Of a DNA stretch of 64,000 bases, positions 34,101 to 42,873 are shown piece by piece. This DNA comes from Ewingella allii (GTDB taxonomy: Bacteria > Pseudomonadota > Gammaproteobacteria > Enterobacterales > Enterobacteriaceae): contig NZ_JAWUDN010000001.1 in NCBI RefSeq assembly GCF_044430645.1, positions 930,001 to 994,000 on the forward strand, written 5' to 3'. Position 1 is the stretch's first letter; the number at the start of each line of letters is the position of its first letter. The notes beneath the pieces are model-generated. The model was not told where the DNA came from, did not search any database, and saw only the letters and a list, made by a program, of their open reading frames with translations. The translations under genes and the position numbers were made by a program.

Positions 34101-35657
34101 TTACTCGCCAGTTCCTTGATGAAAAGCTGAGCTAAGCGCTGCGCTGGTCAGCTCTTTGCCGTAATGCACAATCAGACCAATCACGTCGGCAATGTCTGCG
34201 GGGGAGGTGGCTGGATTGAGCAGGGTAAATTTCAAATACTGGCGTTGATCCACTTTGGTACCGGCGATCACCGCATTGCCCGAGCGGAAAATGGCTTTGC
34301 GAATATCGGCATTTACCGCGTCAAGCTGCTCGTCGCTCAGCGACTGGCGCGGCACAAAGCGGAACACCAGAGTGCTGAGTTCAGGCTTATGCAGCACTTC
34401 AATATTCTGGTGATTCACCATCTGCTGGTGGCCTTCAACCGCCAATGCCAGCAGGGTGTCGAAGGACTCGCCCAGCGCCTGCTGGCCCATGATGCGCAGC
34501 GTCAGCCACATTTTCAGGGCGTCAAAGCGGCGGGTGGTTTGAATGCTCTTGTTGACCAAGTTCGGCGTACCTTCCAGCTTGGCGCTCAGTGGATTGAGGT
34601 AGTCGGCGTACCAAGCGACATGCTCGAAATGCTTCTGGTCGTTGACGAAGAACGCGCTGCAACTCACCGGCTGGAAGAAGGATTTGTGGTAATCGACGGT
34701 GACGGAATCCGCTAATTCAATACCCTCAATGCGCTGGCGGTGCTGCGGCGATACCAGCAGGCCGCAGCCGTAGGCGGCATCTACGTGCATCCAGATGTTT
34801 TCGCTGCGGCATACCTGCGAGATTTCGTGCAGCGGGTCGATGCTACCGAAGTCGGTGGTGCCGGCGGTAGCGACCACGGCGATAGGGATCAGCCCTTCGG
34901 CGTGGCAGCGCGCCATCTCTTGCTTCAAGGCGTCGGCGTCCATGCGGAAAGCGTCATCGCAGGCCACGGGCACTACGGCGTCATAGCCAAGGCCGAGCAG
35001 GGCGGCGGATTTTTGGATGCTGAAGTGGCTCACCTGCGAGGTGAAAATGCGCCAGCGATTGGCGTCTGACGGCAGCCCTTGATACTTGATGCTGTGTTCA
35101 GGATGAGTGCGTTTGCAGAAGGCGTCGCGGGCCAGCAGCATCGCCATCAGGTTAGACTGGGTGCCACCGCTGGTGAAAATGCCGTCCGACTGCGGGCCGA
35201 ATTTGATCCGCGCCAGCGTCCAGTCAATCACCTTTTGCTCAATCAGTGTGCCGCCTGCGCTCTGGTCCCAAGTATCCACTGAAGAGTTGATGGCGCTGAT
35301 AAACAGTTCGGCTAATTGGGCCGGAACCACCGTCGGGCAATTAAGATGCGCGATATATTTTGGGTGATGAAAATAGACCGCATGTTGCAGATATAAATCA
35401 TCTAATTCTTCCAGCGCCAATCGGGTGCCGGGCAGGGGCTGGGTCAGGTCAATATGGCGAAACTGATCGGCTAATTCTGCTGGAGTAATGCCGGAAAAAG
35501 GTTTTTCCTTGTTATTAATATGGCCTTTGATTATTTCAAGGCCATTTTCAATGTGTTTTTGCCACTCATCTGTGGAGTGTTGATTGAAAATAAAACCCTG
35601 ATTTTCATTTACCATTTCGTGGGTAAAAGAGAGTTCGGAATAATTTATTTGGCTCAT
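34101..35657 (-). CDS. dfoJ: DfoJ, PLP-dependent lysine decarboxylase
   Basis: A 518-residue group II pyridoxal-phosphate decarboxylase. The PLP lysine is Lys325 in VDYHKSFFQP, and the PLP-stacking His is in WMHVDAAYG. The family also contains diaminobutyrate, tyrosine and glutamate decarboxylases. Lysine is inferred as substrate because the gene heads a desferrioxamine-type operon, where DfoJ/DesA makes cadaverine. AAGGAA lies eight bases before the ATG. It is the first gene of dfoJ-dfoA-dfoC. Confidence 0.92.
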   Translation of the reverse strand: MSQINYSELSFTHEMVNENQGFIFNQHSTDEWQKHIENGLEIIKGHINNKEKPFSGITPAELADQFRHIDLTQPLPGTRLALEELDDLYLQHAVYFHHPKYIAHLNCPTVVPAQLAELFISAINSSVDTWDQSAGGTLIEQKVIDWTLARIKFGPQSDGIFTSGGTQSNLMAMLLARDAFCKRTHPEHSIKYQGLPSDANRWRIFTSQVSHFSIQKSAALLGLGYDAVVPVACDDAFRMDADALKQEMARCHAEGLIPIAVVATAGTTDFGSIDPLHEISQVCRSENIWMHVDAAYGCGLLVSPQHRQRIEGIELADSVTVDYHKSFFQPVSCSAFFVNDQKHFEHVAWYADYLNPLSAKLEGTPNLVNKSIQTTRRFDALKMWLTLRIMGQQALGESFDTLLALAVEGHQQMVNHQNIEVLHKPELSTLVFRFVPRQSLSDEQLDAVNADIRKAIFRSGNAVIAGTKVDQRQYLKFTLLNPATSPADIADVIGLIVHYGKELTSAALSSAFHQGTGE

Positions 35658-35890
35658 GAAACATTCCTTTTGCTATCCGTTTGGGCTTGCAGCAGGCGTG
35701 GGGAAGCCGCCAGCCTTAGCCGGGATAGTTAAATTAAGTTTATTAGTCATCAGGCACGGGCAAGCGCCGCGCTAATGCGAGTTGAGTATAATGATATTTA
35801 GTTAAGGTAAATTATCAGTCTTTTGTCTTGAGTAAATTCCTGTGATTGGCATTTTTTAGGTCATTAACCGATGAAGAACATTATAAATGC

Positions 35891-35930
35891 AAATCATTAT
35901 CATTCAATGACAATGATAAACATTCTCATC
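35891..35930. promoter_or_regulatory. Fur box cluster
   Basis: AAATCATTATCATTCAATGA followed by CAATGATAAACATTCTCATC contains overlapping hexamers of the Fur consensus GATAATGATAATCATTATC on both strands. Fe2+-Fur binding here would repress the siderophore operon under iron sufficiency. Its distance from dfoJ is about 230 bases. Confidence 0.85.
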
Positions 35931-35954
35931 AAAGTAGCATCGTTAATGATATTT

Positions 35955-35970
35955 TGTGATCTGCATCACG
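35955..35970. promoter_or_regulatory. CRP-like site upstream of the dfo operon
   Basis: TGTGA-TCTGCA-TCACG matches the CRP consensus TGTGA-N6-TCACA with one change. It lies beside the Fur cluster, suggesting joint carbon and iron control. Confidence 0.65.
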
Positions 35971-36237
35971 TTTTTGTGGGGTTTTGGCCGTTCTGGGGCA
36001 TATTCACATAGGATCTTTCTACATTTGTTATTCCAAATGACGCCTTTACGCCAGGTTTTAAATAACAAATAAGGAATATTATCCATTAATAACATTGTGT
36101 CTTTTGATTGTTGCTAGCTAATCCATTATTACAATGTGGAATTACAAAGCACAAAAATAGCGGATAAATAAAGCGGAATATTAATCTTGAGGTGAATTTA
36201 TTGTGCATAAAATGAATAGCGCGGAGGGAATAATATG

Positions 36238-36268
36238 AAAAAGCCGATTCCATAGAATCGGCTTTTTA
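36238..36268. terminator. pykA terminator
   Basis: AAAAAGCCGATTC and GAATCGGCTTTTT pair around CATA. The A- and T-runs make it effective in both directions. It isolates pykA from the siderophore operon on the same strand. Confidence 0.92.
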
Positions 36269-36320
36269 TTACTAGATTATTACTAAGCGGAGGTGACTCC
36301 CCTTATGGTTGGACGGGTTA

Positions 36321-37763
36321 TTACTCTACTCGTAATACGCGGCTGGTATTTGTTGTGCCGACGGTACTCATGACATCACCCTGAGTGACGATCACTAAAT
36401 CACCGGATAATAGATAACCCTTGTCGCGCAGCAGGGTAACGGCGTCGTGCGCGGCGGCCACGCCATCATTATTGCTGTCGAAGAACACCGGAGTAACACC
36501 ACGGTAGATGGCGGTGAGGTTCAGGGTGTGCTCATGGCGCGACATGGCGAAGATTGGCAGGCCGGAGCTGATACGTGACATCATCAGCGCGGTGCGACCA
36601 GACTCGGTCATGGCGATAAGCGCCGTTACGCCTTTCAAGTGGTTAGCGGCATACATAGAAGACATGGCAATAGCTTCTTCAATGTTGTCGAACTCCACGT
36701 CGAGACGGTGTTTAGAGACGTTAATGCTTGGGATCTTCTCCGCGCCCAGACACACGCGGGCCATGGCGGCTACTGTCTCAGACGGGTATTGACCCGCGGC
36801 GGTTTCCGCAGAGAGCATCACGGCGTCGGTGCCATCAAGCACGGCGTTAGCCACGTCCATGACTTCAGCACGGGTCGGCATTGGGTTGGTAATCATCGAC
36901 TCCATCATCTGGGTTGCGGTGATCACGGCACGGTTCAGCTGGCGAGCGCGGCGGATCAGCTTCTTCTGAATCCCTACCAGCTCTGGGTCCCCGATTTCCA
37001 CACCCAAATCGCCACGTGCAACCATCACCACGTCAGAGGCCAGAATGATGTCATCCATGGCGGCGTCAGTTGCCACTGCTTCGGCGCGTTCTACTTTAGA
37101 AACGATTTGCGCGTTGCAGCCTGCGTCACGGGCCAGACGGCGAGCGTAGTTCAGGTCTTCGCCAGTGCGCGGGAAGGAGACGGCCAAATAGTCGACGCCA
37201 ATTTTTGCGGCGGTGATGATATCGGCTTTGTCTTTTTCGGTCAGGGCTTCGGCTGAAAGGCCACCGCCCAGCTTGTTGATGCCTTTATTGTTGGACAGCG
37301 GGCCGCCAACGGTGACTTCGGTAAAGACTTTCATGCCCTGAACTTCGAGCACTTTGAGCTGCACGCGACCATCGTCGAGCAGCAGAATATCGCCGGGAAC
37401 CACGTCGGCCGGTAAGCCTTTATAGTCGATGCCGACTTTCTCTTTATCGCCTTCGCCTTTGCTCATGTTGGCGTCGAGCAGGAATTTATCGCCGATGTTC
37501 AGGAAGACTTTGCCTTCCTTAAAGGTCGATACGCGGATTTTAGGACCTTGCAGGTCACCGAGGATGGCAACGTGGCGCCCGAGGCGGGCGGCGATTTCGC
37601 GCACTTTGTTAGCGCGAATAATGTGGTCTTCAACGGTTCCGTGGGAGAAATTCATCCGAACTACGTTGGCGCCGGCGGCAATAATCTTTTCCAGATTATT
37701 ATCACGGTCTGTAGCAGGGCCGAGGGTAGTAACAATTTTGGTTCTTCTGAGCCTTCTGGACAT
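36321..37763 (-). CDS. pykA: Pyruvate kinase II
   Basis: A 480-residue pyruvate kinase making pyruvate and ATP from phosphoenolpyruvate. The substrate and metal motifs are MNFSHGT, VSKVERAEAV and MVARGDLGVEIG, and the SAETAAGQYP segment is conserved. Length and sequence fit PykA (AMP-activated type II) rather than PykF. It precedes hexR on the same strand, as in E. coli. Confidence 0.97.
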   Translation of the reverse strand: MSRRLRRTKIVTTLGPATDRDNNLEKIIAAGANVVRMNFSHGTVEDHIIRANKVREIAARLGRHVAILGDLQGPKIRVSTFKEGKVFLNIGDKFLLDANMSKGEGDKEKVGIDYKGLPADVVPGDILLLDDGRVQLKVLEVQGMKVFTEVTVGGPLSNNKGINKLGGGLSAEALTEKDKADIITAAKIGVDYLAVSFPRTGEDLNYARRLARDAGCNAQIVSKVERAEAVATDAAMDDIILASDVVMVARGDLGVEIGDPELVGIQKKLIRRARQLNRAVITATQMMESMITNPMPTRAEVMDVANAVLDGTDAVMLSAETAAGQYPSETVAAMARVCLGAEKIPSINVSKHRLDVEFDNIEEAIAMSSMYAANHLKGVTALIAMTESGRTALMMSRISSGLPIFAMSRHEHTLNLTAIYRGVTPVFFDSNNDGVAAAHDAVTLLRDKGYLLSGDLVIVTQGDVMSTVGTTNTSRVLRVE

Positions 37764-38019
37764 GTATTACTCCGTTGACTGGTGAACATTTGTCGTGCAA
37801 AAAACAGCGGTAACCTACTTCGGTGCGGTGTGTGATTTTAAGGCCATTGCGTTTCACCTGCGTTACTCGCCGCGTGTTTGGTTTTAGGCACTTCTGCGCA
37901 CATTGATGGGTTCATCATTGAGGCTGAGGGTGCCAAACTCCCTAAAAAATGTCTAATTTGTGCGGTCCCAATGTTCAAAATGTGCCTTTTAAGGCGCTTC
38001 TATTTCATTCGGTCTACGC

Positions 38020-38889
38020 TTAGTCAAAAACGCTGGGGACGGGCATACCCTTATCAAAGCGCGATTCTTTCAACGCGTCTTTGACCCGCTTCAGGTTATC
38101 TCTAAATTTTGCCCCGCGACGCAGGGTAAATCCGGTGGCGAGCACGTCAATCAGGGTCAGTTGAGCCAAACGCGAAACCATCGGCATATATACGTCAGTG
38201 TCTTCAGGGACATCCAGCAGCAGCGCCAGCGTGGCTTCGTTAGCCAGCGGCGTGTTGTGCGAAGTGATGGCAATCACCGTGGCGTCGTTTTCCCGCGCCA
38301 GATGGGCCAGTTCTACCAGATTCTTAGTGCGTCCGGTGTGCGAAATCAACACCACCACGTCGCCTTCGGTGCAGTTCATGCAGCTCATACGCTGCATTAC
38401 GATGTCGTCGAAATAGACCACCGGAATATTGAAGCGGAAGAACTTATTCATCGCATCATGAGCCACGGCGGCAGAGGCCCCGAGGCCAAAGAAAGAGATC
38501 TTTTTCGCCTGAGTCAGCAGGTCAACCGCACGGTTTACCGCGCCGATATCCAGCGAGTTTTTGACTTGGTCGAGCGTCGCCATCGCGGATTCGAAAATCT
38601 TGCCGGTATAGGCATCGGCGCCGTCGCTTTCATCGACGTTACGGTTCACATAAGGCGTGCCGTTAGCCAGACTTTGCGCCAAATGTAATTTAAAATCTGG
38701 AAAACCTTTGGTATCGAGGCGGCGACAGAAACGGTTTACAGTAGGTTCACTGACATCGGCCATGCGGGCCAGGGTCGCGATACTGCAATGGATGGCGGTC
38801 TGGGGTGAGGCGAGAATTGCTTCTGCGACTTTCCTCTCGGATTTGCTCAGAATGTCCAAATGGCTTTGGATTTTTTCTAATGTATTCAT
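38020..38889 (-). CDS. hexR: HexR, RpiR-family regulator of central carbon metabolism
   Basis: A 289-residue regulator with an N-terminal helix-turn-helix domain (SIATLARMADVSEPTVNRFCRRL) and a C-terminal SIS domain (FFGLGASAAVAHDAMNKFFR) that binds 2-keto-3-deoxy-6-phosphogluconate. In gammaproteobacteria it controls zwf, eda and glycolytic genes. The start at 38889 (MNTLEKIQS) fits the family; in-frame ATGs at 38904 and 38913 are alternatives because the ribosome binding sites are weak. It is divergent from zwf with two HexR-like sites in between. Confidence 0.94.
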   Translation of the reverse strand: MNTLEKIQSHLDILSKSERKVAEAILASPQTAIHCSIATLARMADVSEPTVNRFCRRLDTKGFPDFKLHLAQSLANGTPYVNRNVDESDGADAYTGKIFESAMATLDQVKNSLDIGAVNRAVDLLTQAKKISFFGLGASAAVAHDAMNKFFRFNIPVVYFDDIVMQRMSCMNCTEGDVVVLISHTGRTKNLVELAHLARENDATVIAITSHNTPLANEATLALLLDVPEDTDVYMPMVSRLAQLTLIDVLATGFTLRRGAKFRDNLKRVKDALKESRFDKGMPVPSVFD

Positions 38890-39065
38890 TAGGGTGCCAC
38901 TCATAGGTTTCAACGATTTCTGTGAAAAGAGGAAATCATGTCGGTTTGGTGAAAATATACTACGAGCTAACCGCGGTTGGCAGGAGCAAACTGGTGTAAT
39001 TCAAGCTTTTATCACCAGAGTATGACCGAGATCTAAATTTCAATCTGGTAAATGGCTATCAGTTT

Positions 39066-39080
39066 TGTCATAAAATTACA
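39066..39080. promoter_or_regulatory. HexR-like operator 1 upstream of zwf
   Basis: TGTCATAAAATTACA resembles the palindromic HexR site TGTAAT-N-(A)-ATTACA, with one substitution in the left arm. It lies in the hexR-zwf divergent region, 218 bases before zwf. The remainder of 38890-39297 holds no gene. Confidence 0.6.
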
Positions 39081-39199
39081 TATCTTCGCGTAATTTTTGA
39101 ACGATTTTAACAACCATGACAAAATATGTGGTTTTAATTCATTTATTAAGGTCTTAGATCGAGGTTTACTGCTTACAACCGATCAGAGTACATTGTGGC

Positions 39200-39214
39200 T
39201 GAAATAAAATTACA
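39200..39214. promoter_or_regulatory. HexR-like operator 2 upstream of zwf
   Basis: TGAAATAAAATTACA shares the right arm with the first site and differs from the ideal left arm by one base. It lies about 84 bases before the zwf start, in position to act on the zwf promoter. Confidence 0.55.
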
Positions 39215-39297
39215 ATAGATACCCCGAATAAATCGGGTTGTGGGAATCGACCTGCAACATGAATTATGAGGGTGATTCCTGCACTAAGGAGAAGAAC

Positions 39298-40773
39298 ATG
39301 GCGGTAACCCAGACAGCCCAGGCGTGTGACCTGGTTATTTTCGGTGCTAAAGGCGATCTTGCGCGCCGTAAACTGTTGCCTTCCCTGTATCAATTAGAAA
39401 AGGCTGGCCACATCCATCCTGACACTAAAATCATCGGTGTAGGTCGCGCGGAGTGGGACAGAGCTGCATATGTAGAAGTTGTTAAAGAAGCTTTGACGAC
39501 TTTCATGAAAGAAAAAATGGAGCCAGAGCTGTGGGAAAAACTCAGCGCTCGTTTCGAATTCTGTAACCTTGATGTCAACGACCTCAAGCACTTCAAAGTG
39601 TTGGGCAAAATGCTCGACCAGCAGAACCGCGCCACCATCAACTATTTCGCCATGCCGCCAAGCACCTTTGGTGCCATCTGCCGTGGTCTGGGTGAAGCCG
39701 GTCTGAACAAAGAGCCCTCGCGCGTCGTGATGGAAAAGCCGCTCGGCACCTCTTTGGAATCCTCCCAGGTTATCAATGACCAGGTCGCAGAGTATTTCAA
39801 TGAGTCTCAGGTTTACCGTATTGACCACTATCTGGGTAAAGAAACCGTTTTGAACCTGTTGGCCCTGCGTTTTGCCAACAACTTGTTTGCCAGCAACTGG
39901 GATAACCGCACTATCGACCACGTGCAGATCACCGTGGCGGAAGAAGTGGGGATCGAAGGCCGCTGGGGTTACTTCGACAAAGCCGGCCAGATGCGCGACA
40001 TGATCCAGAACCACCTGTTGCAAATCCTGACCATGATTGCCATGTCGCCTCCGGCTGACCTGAGCACCGACCGTATCCGTGATGAGAAGGTGAAAGTGCT
40101 GCGCTCGCTGCGTCGCATTGACCAGTCAAACGTGCGTGAAACCACCGTTCGCGGCCAGTACACCGCCGGTTTCGTGCAGGGTAAGAAGGTGCCGGGTTAT
40201 CTGGAAGAAGAGGGCGCGAACAAAACCAGCGCCACTGAAACCTTCGTCTCCATTCGCGTGGATATCGATAACTGGCAGTGGGCTGGCGTACCTTTCTACC
40301 TGCGTACCGGTAAACGCCTGCCAACCAAATGTTCAGAAGTCGTGGTTTACTTCAAGAGCCCGGCGCTGAACCTGTTCCGCGACTCTTACCAGCAACTGCC
40401 TCAGAACAAACTGACCATTCGTCTGCAACCGGATGAAGGGATTGAGATCGAAGTTCTGAACAAAGTGCCGGGTCTGGAACACAAACACCGTCTGCAAACC
40501 ACCAAGCTGGACCTGAGTTTCTCCGAGACCTTTAACGAGCAGCACATTGCTGATGCTTACGAGCGCCTGCTGCTGGAAACCATGCGCGGTATTCAGGCGC
40601 TGTTCGTGCGTCGTGACGAAGTGGAAGAAGCCTGGAAATGGGTAGACTCCATCATGAACGCGTGGGCAGCCGAGAGCGAAGCACCGAAACCTTACCAGTC
40701 TGGTACTTGGGGCCCGGTGGCTTCTGTTGCGATGATCACCCGCGATGGTCGTTCATGGAACGAGTTCGAATAA
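39298..40773 (+). CDS. zwf: Glucose-6-phosphate 1-dehydrogenase
   Basis: A 491-residue enzyme that oxidises glucose 6-phosphate to 6-phosphogluconolactone with NADP+, the entry to the oxidative pentose phosphate and Entner-Doudoroff routes. The nucleotide motif is FGAKGDLARRKL, and the active-site RIDHYLGKE is at about 174-182. The ATG at 39298, after AAGGAG, gives the E. coli N-terminus MAVTQTAQACD. An upstream in-frame ATG at 39238 lacks a ribosome binding site. pgl follows after ten bases. Confidence 0.98.
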   Translation: MAVTQTAQACDLVIFGAKGDLARRKLLPSLYQLEKAGHIHPDTKIIGVGRAEWDRAAYVEVVKEALTTFMKEKMEPELWEKLSARFEFCNLDVNDLKHFKVLGKMLDQQNRATINYFAMPPSTFGAICRGLGEAGLNKEPSRVVMEKPLGTSLESSQVINDQVAEYFNESQVYRIDHYLGKETVLNLLALRFANNLFASNWDNRTIDHVQITVAEEVGIEGRWGYFDKAGQMRDMIQNHLLQILTMIAMSPPADLSTDRIRDEKVKVLRSLRRIDQSNVRETTVRGQYTAGFVQGKKVPGYLEEEGANKTSATETFVSIRVDIDNWQWAGVPFYLRTGKRLPTKCSEVVVYFKSPALNLFRDSYQQLPQNKLTIRLQPDEGIEIEVLNKVPGLEHKHRLQTTKLDLSFSETFNEQHIADAYERLLLETMRGIQALFVRRDEVEEAWKWVDSIMNAWAAESEAPKPYQSGTWGPVASVAMITRDGRSWNEFE

Positions 40774-40783
40774 AGGGAAACTG

Positions 40784-41479
40784 ATGGCCAATTTTGTCGA
40801 ATTTTCCGGCGCGCTGGCGCTGACCCAAAACTTCGCCGGAAAGATTGCGGATGCGCTGCGTGAAGGCATCCAAGCAAACGGCAAAGCCAGTCTGGTGGTA
40901 TCAGGGGGCCGCACGCCGGTCGACCTGTTCACGCTGCTGGCACGTCAGGAGCTGGATTGGAGCAAGGTGGTGATCACCTTGGCTGATGAACGTTGGGTCA
41001 GCCCGGACAATAGCGCCAGCAATGAAAAAACGGTGCGTAACAACCTGCTGCAAGGCCCGGCGCTTGCCGCGACCTTTATTGGCCTGAAGAACGATGCCGC
41101 GTCGCCGTTTGAAGGGGCATCCGCTACCGAAGTGGCGTTGCAGCAATTGCCGCGACCTATCGACGTGGTGATCCTCGGCATGGGCGATGACGGCCACACG
41201 GCGTCACTGTTCCCCGGTGCGGCAAACCTTGGCGAAGCCTTGGATTTGGCGTCGGGGCGCACATGTCTGGGTATGACTCCGCTGACTGCCCCCTTGGATC
41301 GCATTACGCTGACCTTGCCGGTGCTGCTCGACAGTCGCAATATCTATTTGCATCTGAACGGCGAAGCCAAGCGCGATGTCTATGAGCGCGCTGAAAAGGG
41401 GACCGACGTGAATGAAATGCCGGTCCGCGCGGTGCTGAATCAGCAGCAAACGCCGGTCAGCGTCTATTGGTCGGCTTAA
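40784..41479 (+). CDS. pgl: 6-Phosphogluconolactonase, DevB type
   Basis: A 231-residue lactonase of the DevB/SOL family, which hydrolyses the product of Zwf. Motifs are VSGGRTPVDLF, LADERWV and LGMGDDGHTASLFPG. E. coli uses an unrelated beta-propeller Pgl encoded elsewhere and has edd at this place. The zwf-pgl-eda arrangement here resembles that of pseudomonads. The start at 40784 follows AAAGGGAAA; an earlier in-frame start inside zwf is rejected. Confidence 0.95.
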   Translation: MANFVEFSGALALTQNFAGKIADALREGIQANGKASLVVSGGRTPVDLFTLLARQELDWSKVVITLADERWVSPDNSASNEKTVRNNLLQGPALAATFIGLKNDAASPFEGASATEVALQQLPRPIDVVILGMGDDGHTASLFPGAANLGEALDLASGRTCLGMTPLTAPLDRITLTLPVLLDSRNIYLHLNGEAKRDVYERAEKGTDVNEMPVRAVLNQQQTPVSVYWSA

Positions 41480-41488
41480 CAGCACTCT

Positions 41489-41520
41489 CTAAAACCGTTG
41501 CCTATGCAGCGGTTTTTTTA
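41489..41520 (+). terminator. Terminator after pgl
   Basis: AACCGTTGC pairs with GCAGCGGTT (one G-T pair) around CTAT and is followed by seven T residues. It suggests that eda is transcribed from its own promoter. Confidence 0.85.
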
Positions 41521-41588
41521 TTTTGTTTTTTCAGATTTACTATCCCCAATCATTCGGCTGTAAAGTAGCTATGTGGTGTGGTCGGTAA

Positions 41589-41651
41589 CCTGCAAACATG
41601 CAGGCCCTGTGGCAGGGGCGCGCCAACAATCACAACGATGCCTGCGGGCAT
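41589..41651 (+). promoter_or_regulatory. Three consecutive small hairpins in the eda leader
   Basis: CCTGCAAACATGCAGG (41589-41604), CCCTG-TGG-CAGGG (about 41605-41617) and ATGCC-TGCG-GGCAT (41638-41651) can fold one after another just before eda. The last ends about 14 bases before the eda ATG and could affect translation. No known riboswitch class is recognised. Confidence 0.4.
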
Positions 41652-41665
41652 GAACGGAGACAACG

Positions 41666-42307
41666 ATGAAAAACTGGAAAACAAGCGCGGAACAGATCCT
41701 GACCTCAGGTCCGGTGGTTCCGGTGATTGTGATTAACAAACTCGAACACGCGGTGCCGCTGGCGAAAGCTTTGGTTGCGGGCGGCGTGCGGGTGTTGGAA
41801 GTGACTCTGCGCACCGCTTGCGCGGTTGACGCTATTAAAGCTATCGCCAAAGAAGTGCCGGACGCGATTATCGGCGCGGGCACGGTGTTAAACCCTGAAC
41901 AACTGGCCGAAGTGACCGCCGCTGGCGCGCAGTTCGCCATCAGCCCGGGCTTAACCGAGCCGCTGCTGAAAGCTGCCAATGCTGGCCCAATTCCGCTGAT
42001 CCCAGGTATTAGCACGGTATCTGAACTGATGCTGGGTCTGGATGCCGGTCTGCGCGAGTTCAAGTTCTTCCCGGCGGAAGCTAACGGCGGGGTGAAAGCG
42101 CTGCAAGCTATCGCAGGGCCATTCCCGCAGGTGCGTTTCTGCCCAACCGGCGGCATCACGCCAAACAACTACCGCGACTACTTGGCGCTGAAAAGCGTGC
42201 TGTGCATCGGCGGTTCATGGCTGGTTCCGGCAGACGCGCTGGAGTCCGGCGATTACGCGCGGATCACCCAACTGGCCCAAGAAGCCGTGGCGGGTGCTAA
42301 GCAGTAA
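41666..42307 (+). CDS. eda: KDPG/KHG aldolase
   Basis: A 213-residue class I aldolase that splits 2-keto-3-deoxy-6-phosphogluconate into pyruvate and glyceraldehyde 3-phosphate, and also cleaves 2-keto-4-hydroxyglutarate. The Schiff-base Lys133 (REFKFFPAE) and Glu45 (VLEVTLRT) are at the E. coli positions. The preceding Entner-Doudoroff enzyme Edd is not encoded nearby, so the aldolase may mainly serve hexuronate degradation or pair with an edd elsewhere. A GGAGACAAC ribosome binding site precedes the ATG. Confidence 0.97.
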   Translation: MKNWKTSAEQILTSGPVVPVIVINKLEHAVPLAKALVAGGVRVLEVTLRTACAVDAIKAIAKEVPDAIIGAGTVLNPEQLAEVTAAGAQFAISPGLTEPLLKAANAGPIPLIPGISTVSELMLGLDAGLREFKFFPAEANGGVKALQAIAGPFPQVRFCPTGGITPNNYRDYLALKSVLCIGGSWLVPADALESGDYARITQLAQEAVAGAKQ

Positions 42308-42331
42308 TTCTGCGACTTTTTCGCAGCCAAT

Positions 42332-42359
42332 AAAAAACCTCCCACGGGAGGTTTTTTTG
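42332..42359. terminator. Bidirectional terminator between eda and yoaB
   Basis: AAAAAACCTCC and GGAGGTTTTTTT form a stem around CACG. It serves both convergent genes. Confidence 0.92.
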
Positions 42360-42385
42360 TCTTCATCATTGGGCGCTGAAAGCAA

Positions 42386-42730
42386 TTAGCGCGCGGCGAT
42401 GATTTTAATTTCAATCTTATATTTCGGGTTCATCAGGTTGGCTTGCACGGTGCAACGCACTGGCGCATTACCCGGAGAAACCCACGCGTCCCACGCTTCG
42501 TTCATCGCTTTAAAATCTTCTTTGTGCACCAAGAACAGCGTGGCATCGAGGATTTTGCTCTTATCAGAACCCGCTTCTTTTAACACGGCGTCAATGATAG
42601 CCAGTGTCTCAGCCGTCTGCGCTTTGGCGTCGGCGTCCAGATTTTCCGGCACGGCGGTGTAATACAGGGTGTCGTTATGGATCACGACGTCGGACATGCG
42701 CGGCTCGGGTCTGATACGTTCGATAGTCAT
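42386..42730 (-). CDS. yoaB: YoaB, RidA-family protein
   Basis: A 114-residue RidA/YjgF/YER057c-family protein, near-identical in length and pattern to E. coli YoaB. Family members deaminate reactive enamines and imines, or bind small ligands. The conserved Arg of the ligand pocket is in APVRCTVQ. An AGGAG box precedes the ATG. It is divergent from yoaA, as in E. coli. Confidence 0.94.
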   Translation of the reverse strand: MTIERIRPEPRMSDVVIHNDTLYYTAVPENLDADAKAQTAETLAIIDAVLKEAGSDKSKILDATLFLVHKEDFKAMNEAWDAWVSPGNAPVRCTVQANLMNPKYKIEIKIIAAR

Positions 42731-42873
42731 CTAGGTGCTCCTGTTTGGCATCTTTTTTAATGTTGCTAATAGGGTATCACAAAGGCTTATTGCAATGGAC
42801 CGGCACAAGTCGGTGGTAGAGAGGGGTAAGGATTGGCATAATCACTGCTGATCCGTACAGGTAGAGAGACAGC

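Larger units (their letters stand above)
35658..36237 (-). promoter_or_regulatory. Long regulatory region of the dfo operon
   Basis: This non-coding stretch of about 580 bases is AT-rich and holds a candidate leftward -10 (TATACT on the minus strand, 35785-35790) within Fur-like sequence. The clear Fur-box cluster and the CRP site lie further upstream. I see no gene in it. The predicted leader ahead of dfoJ would be more than 100 bases long. Confidence 0.55.
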
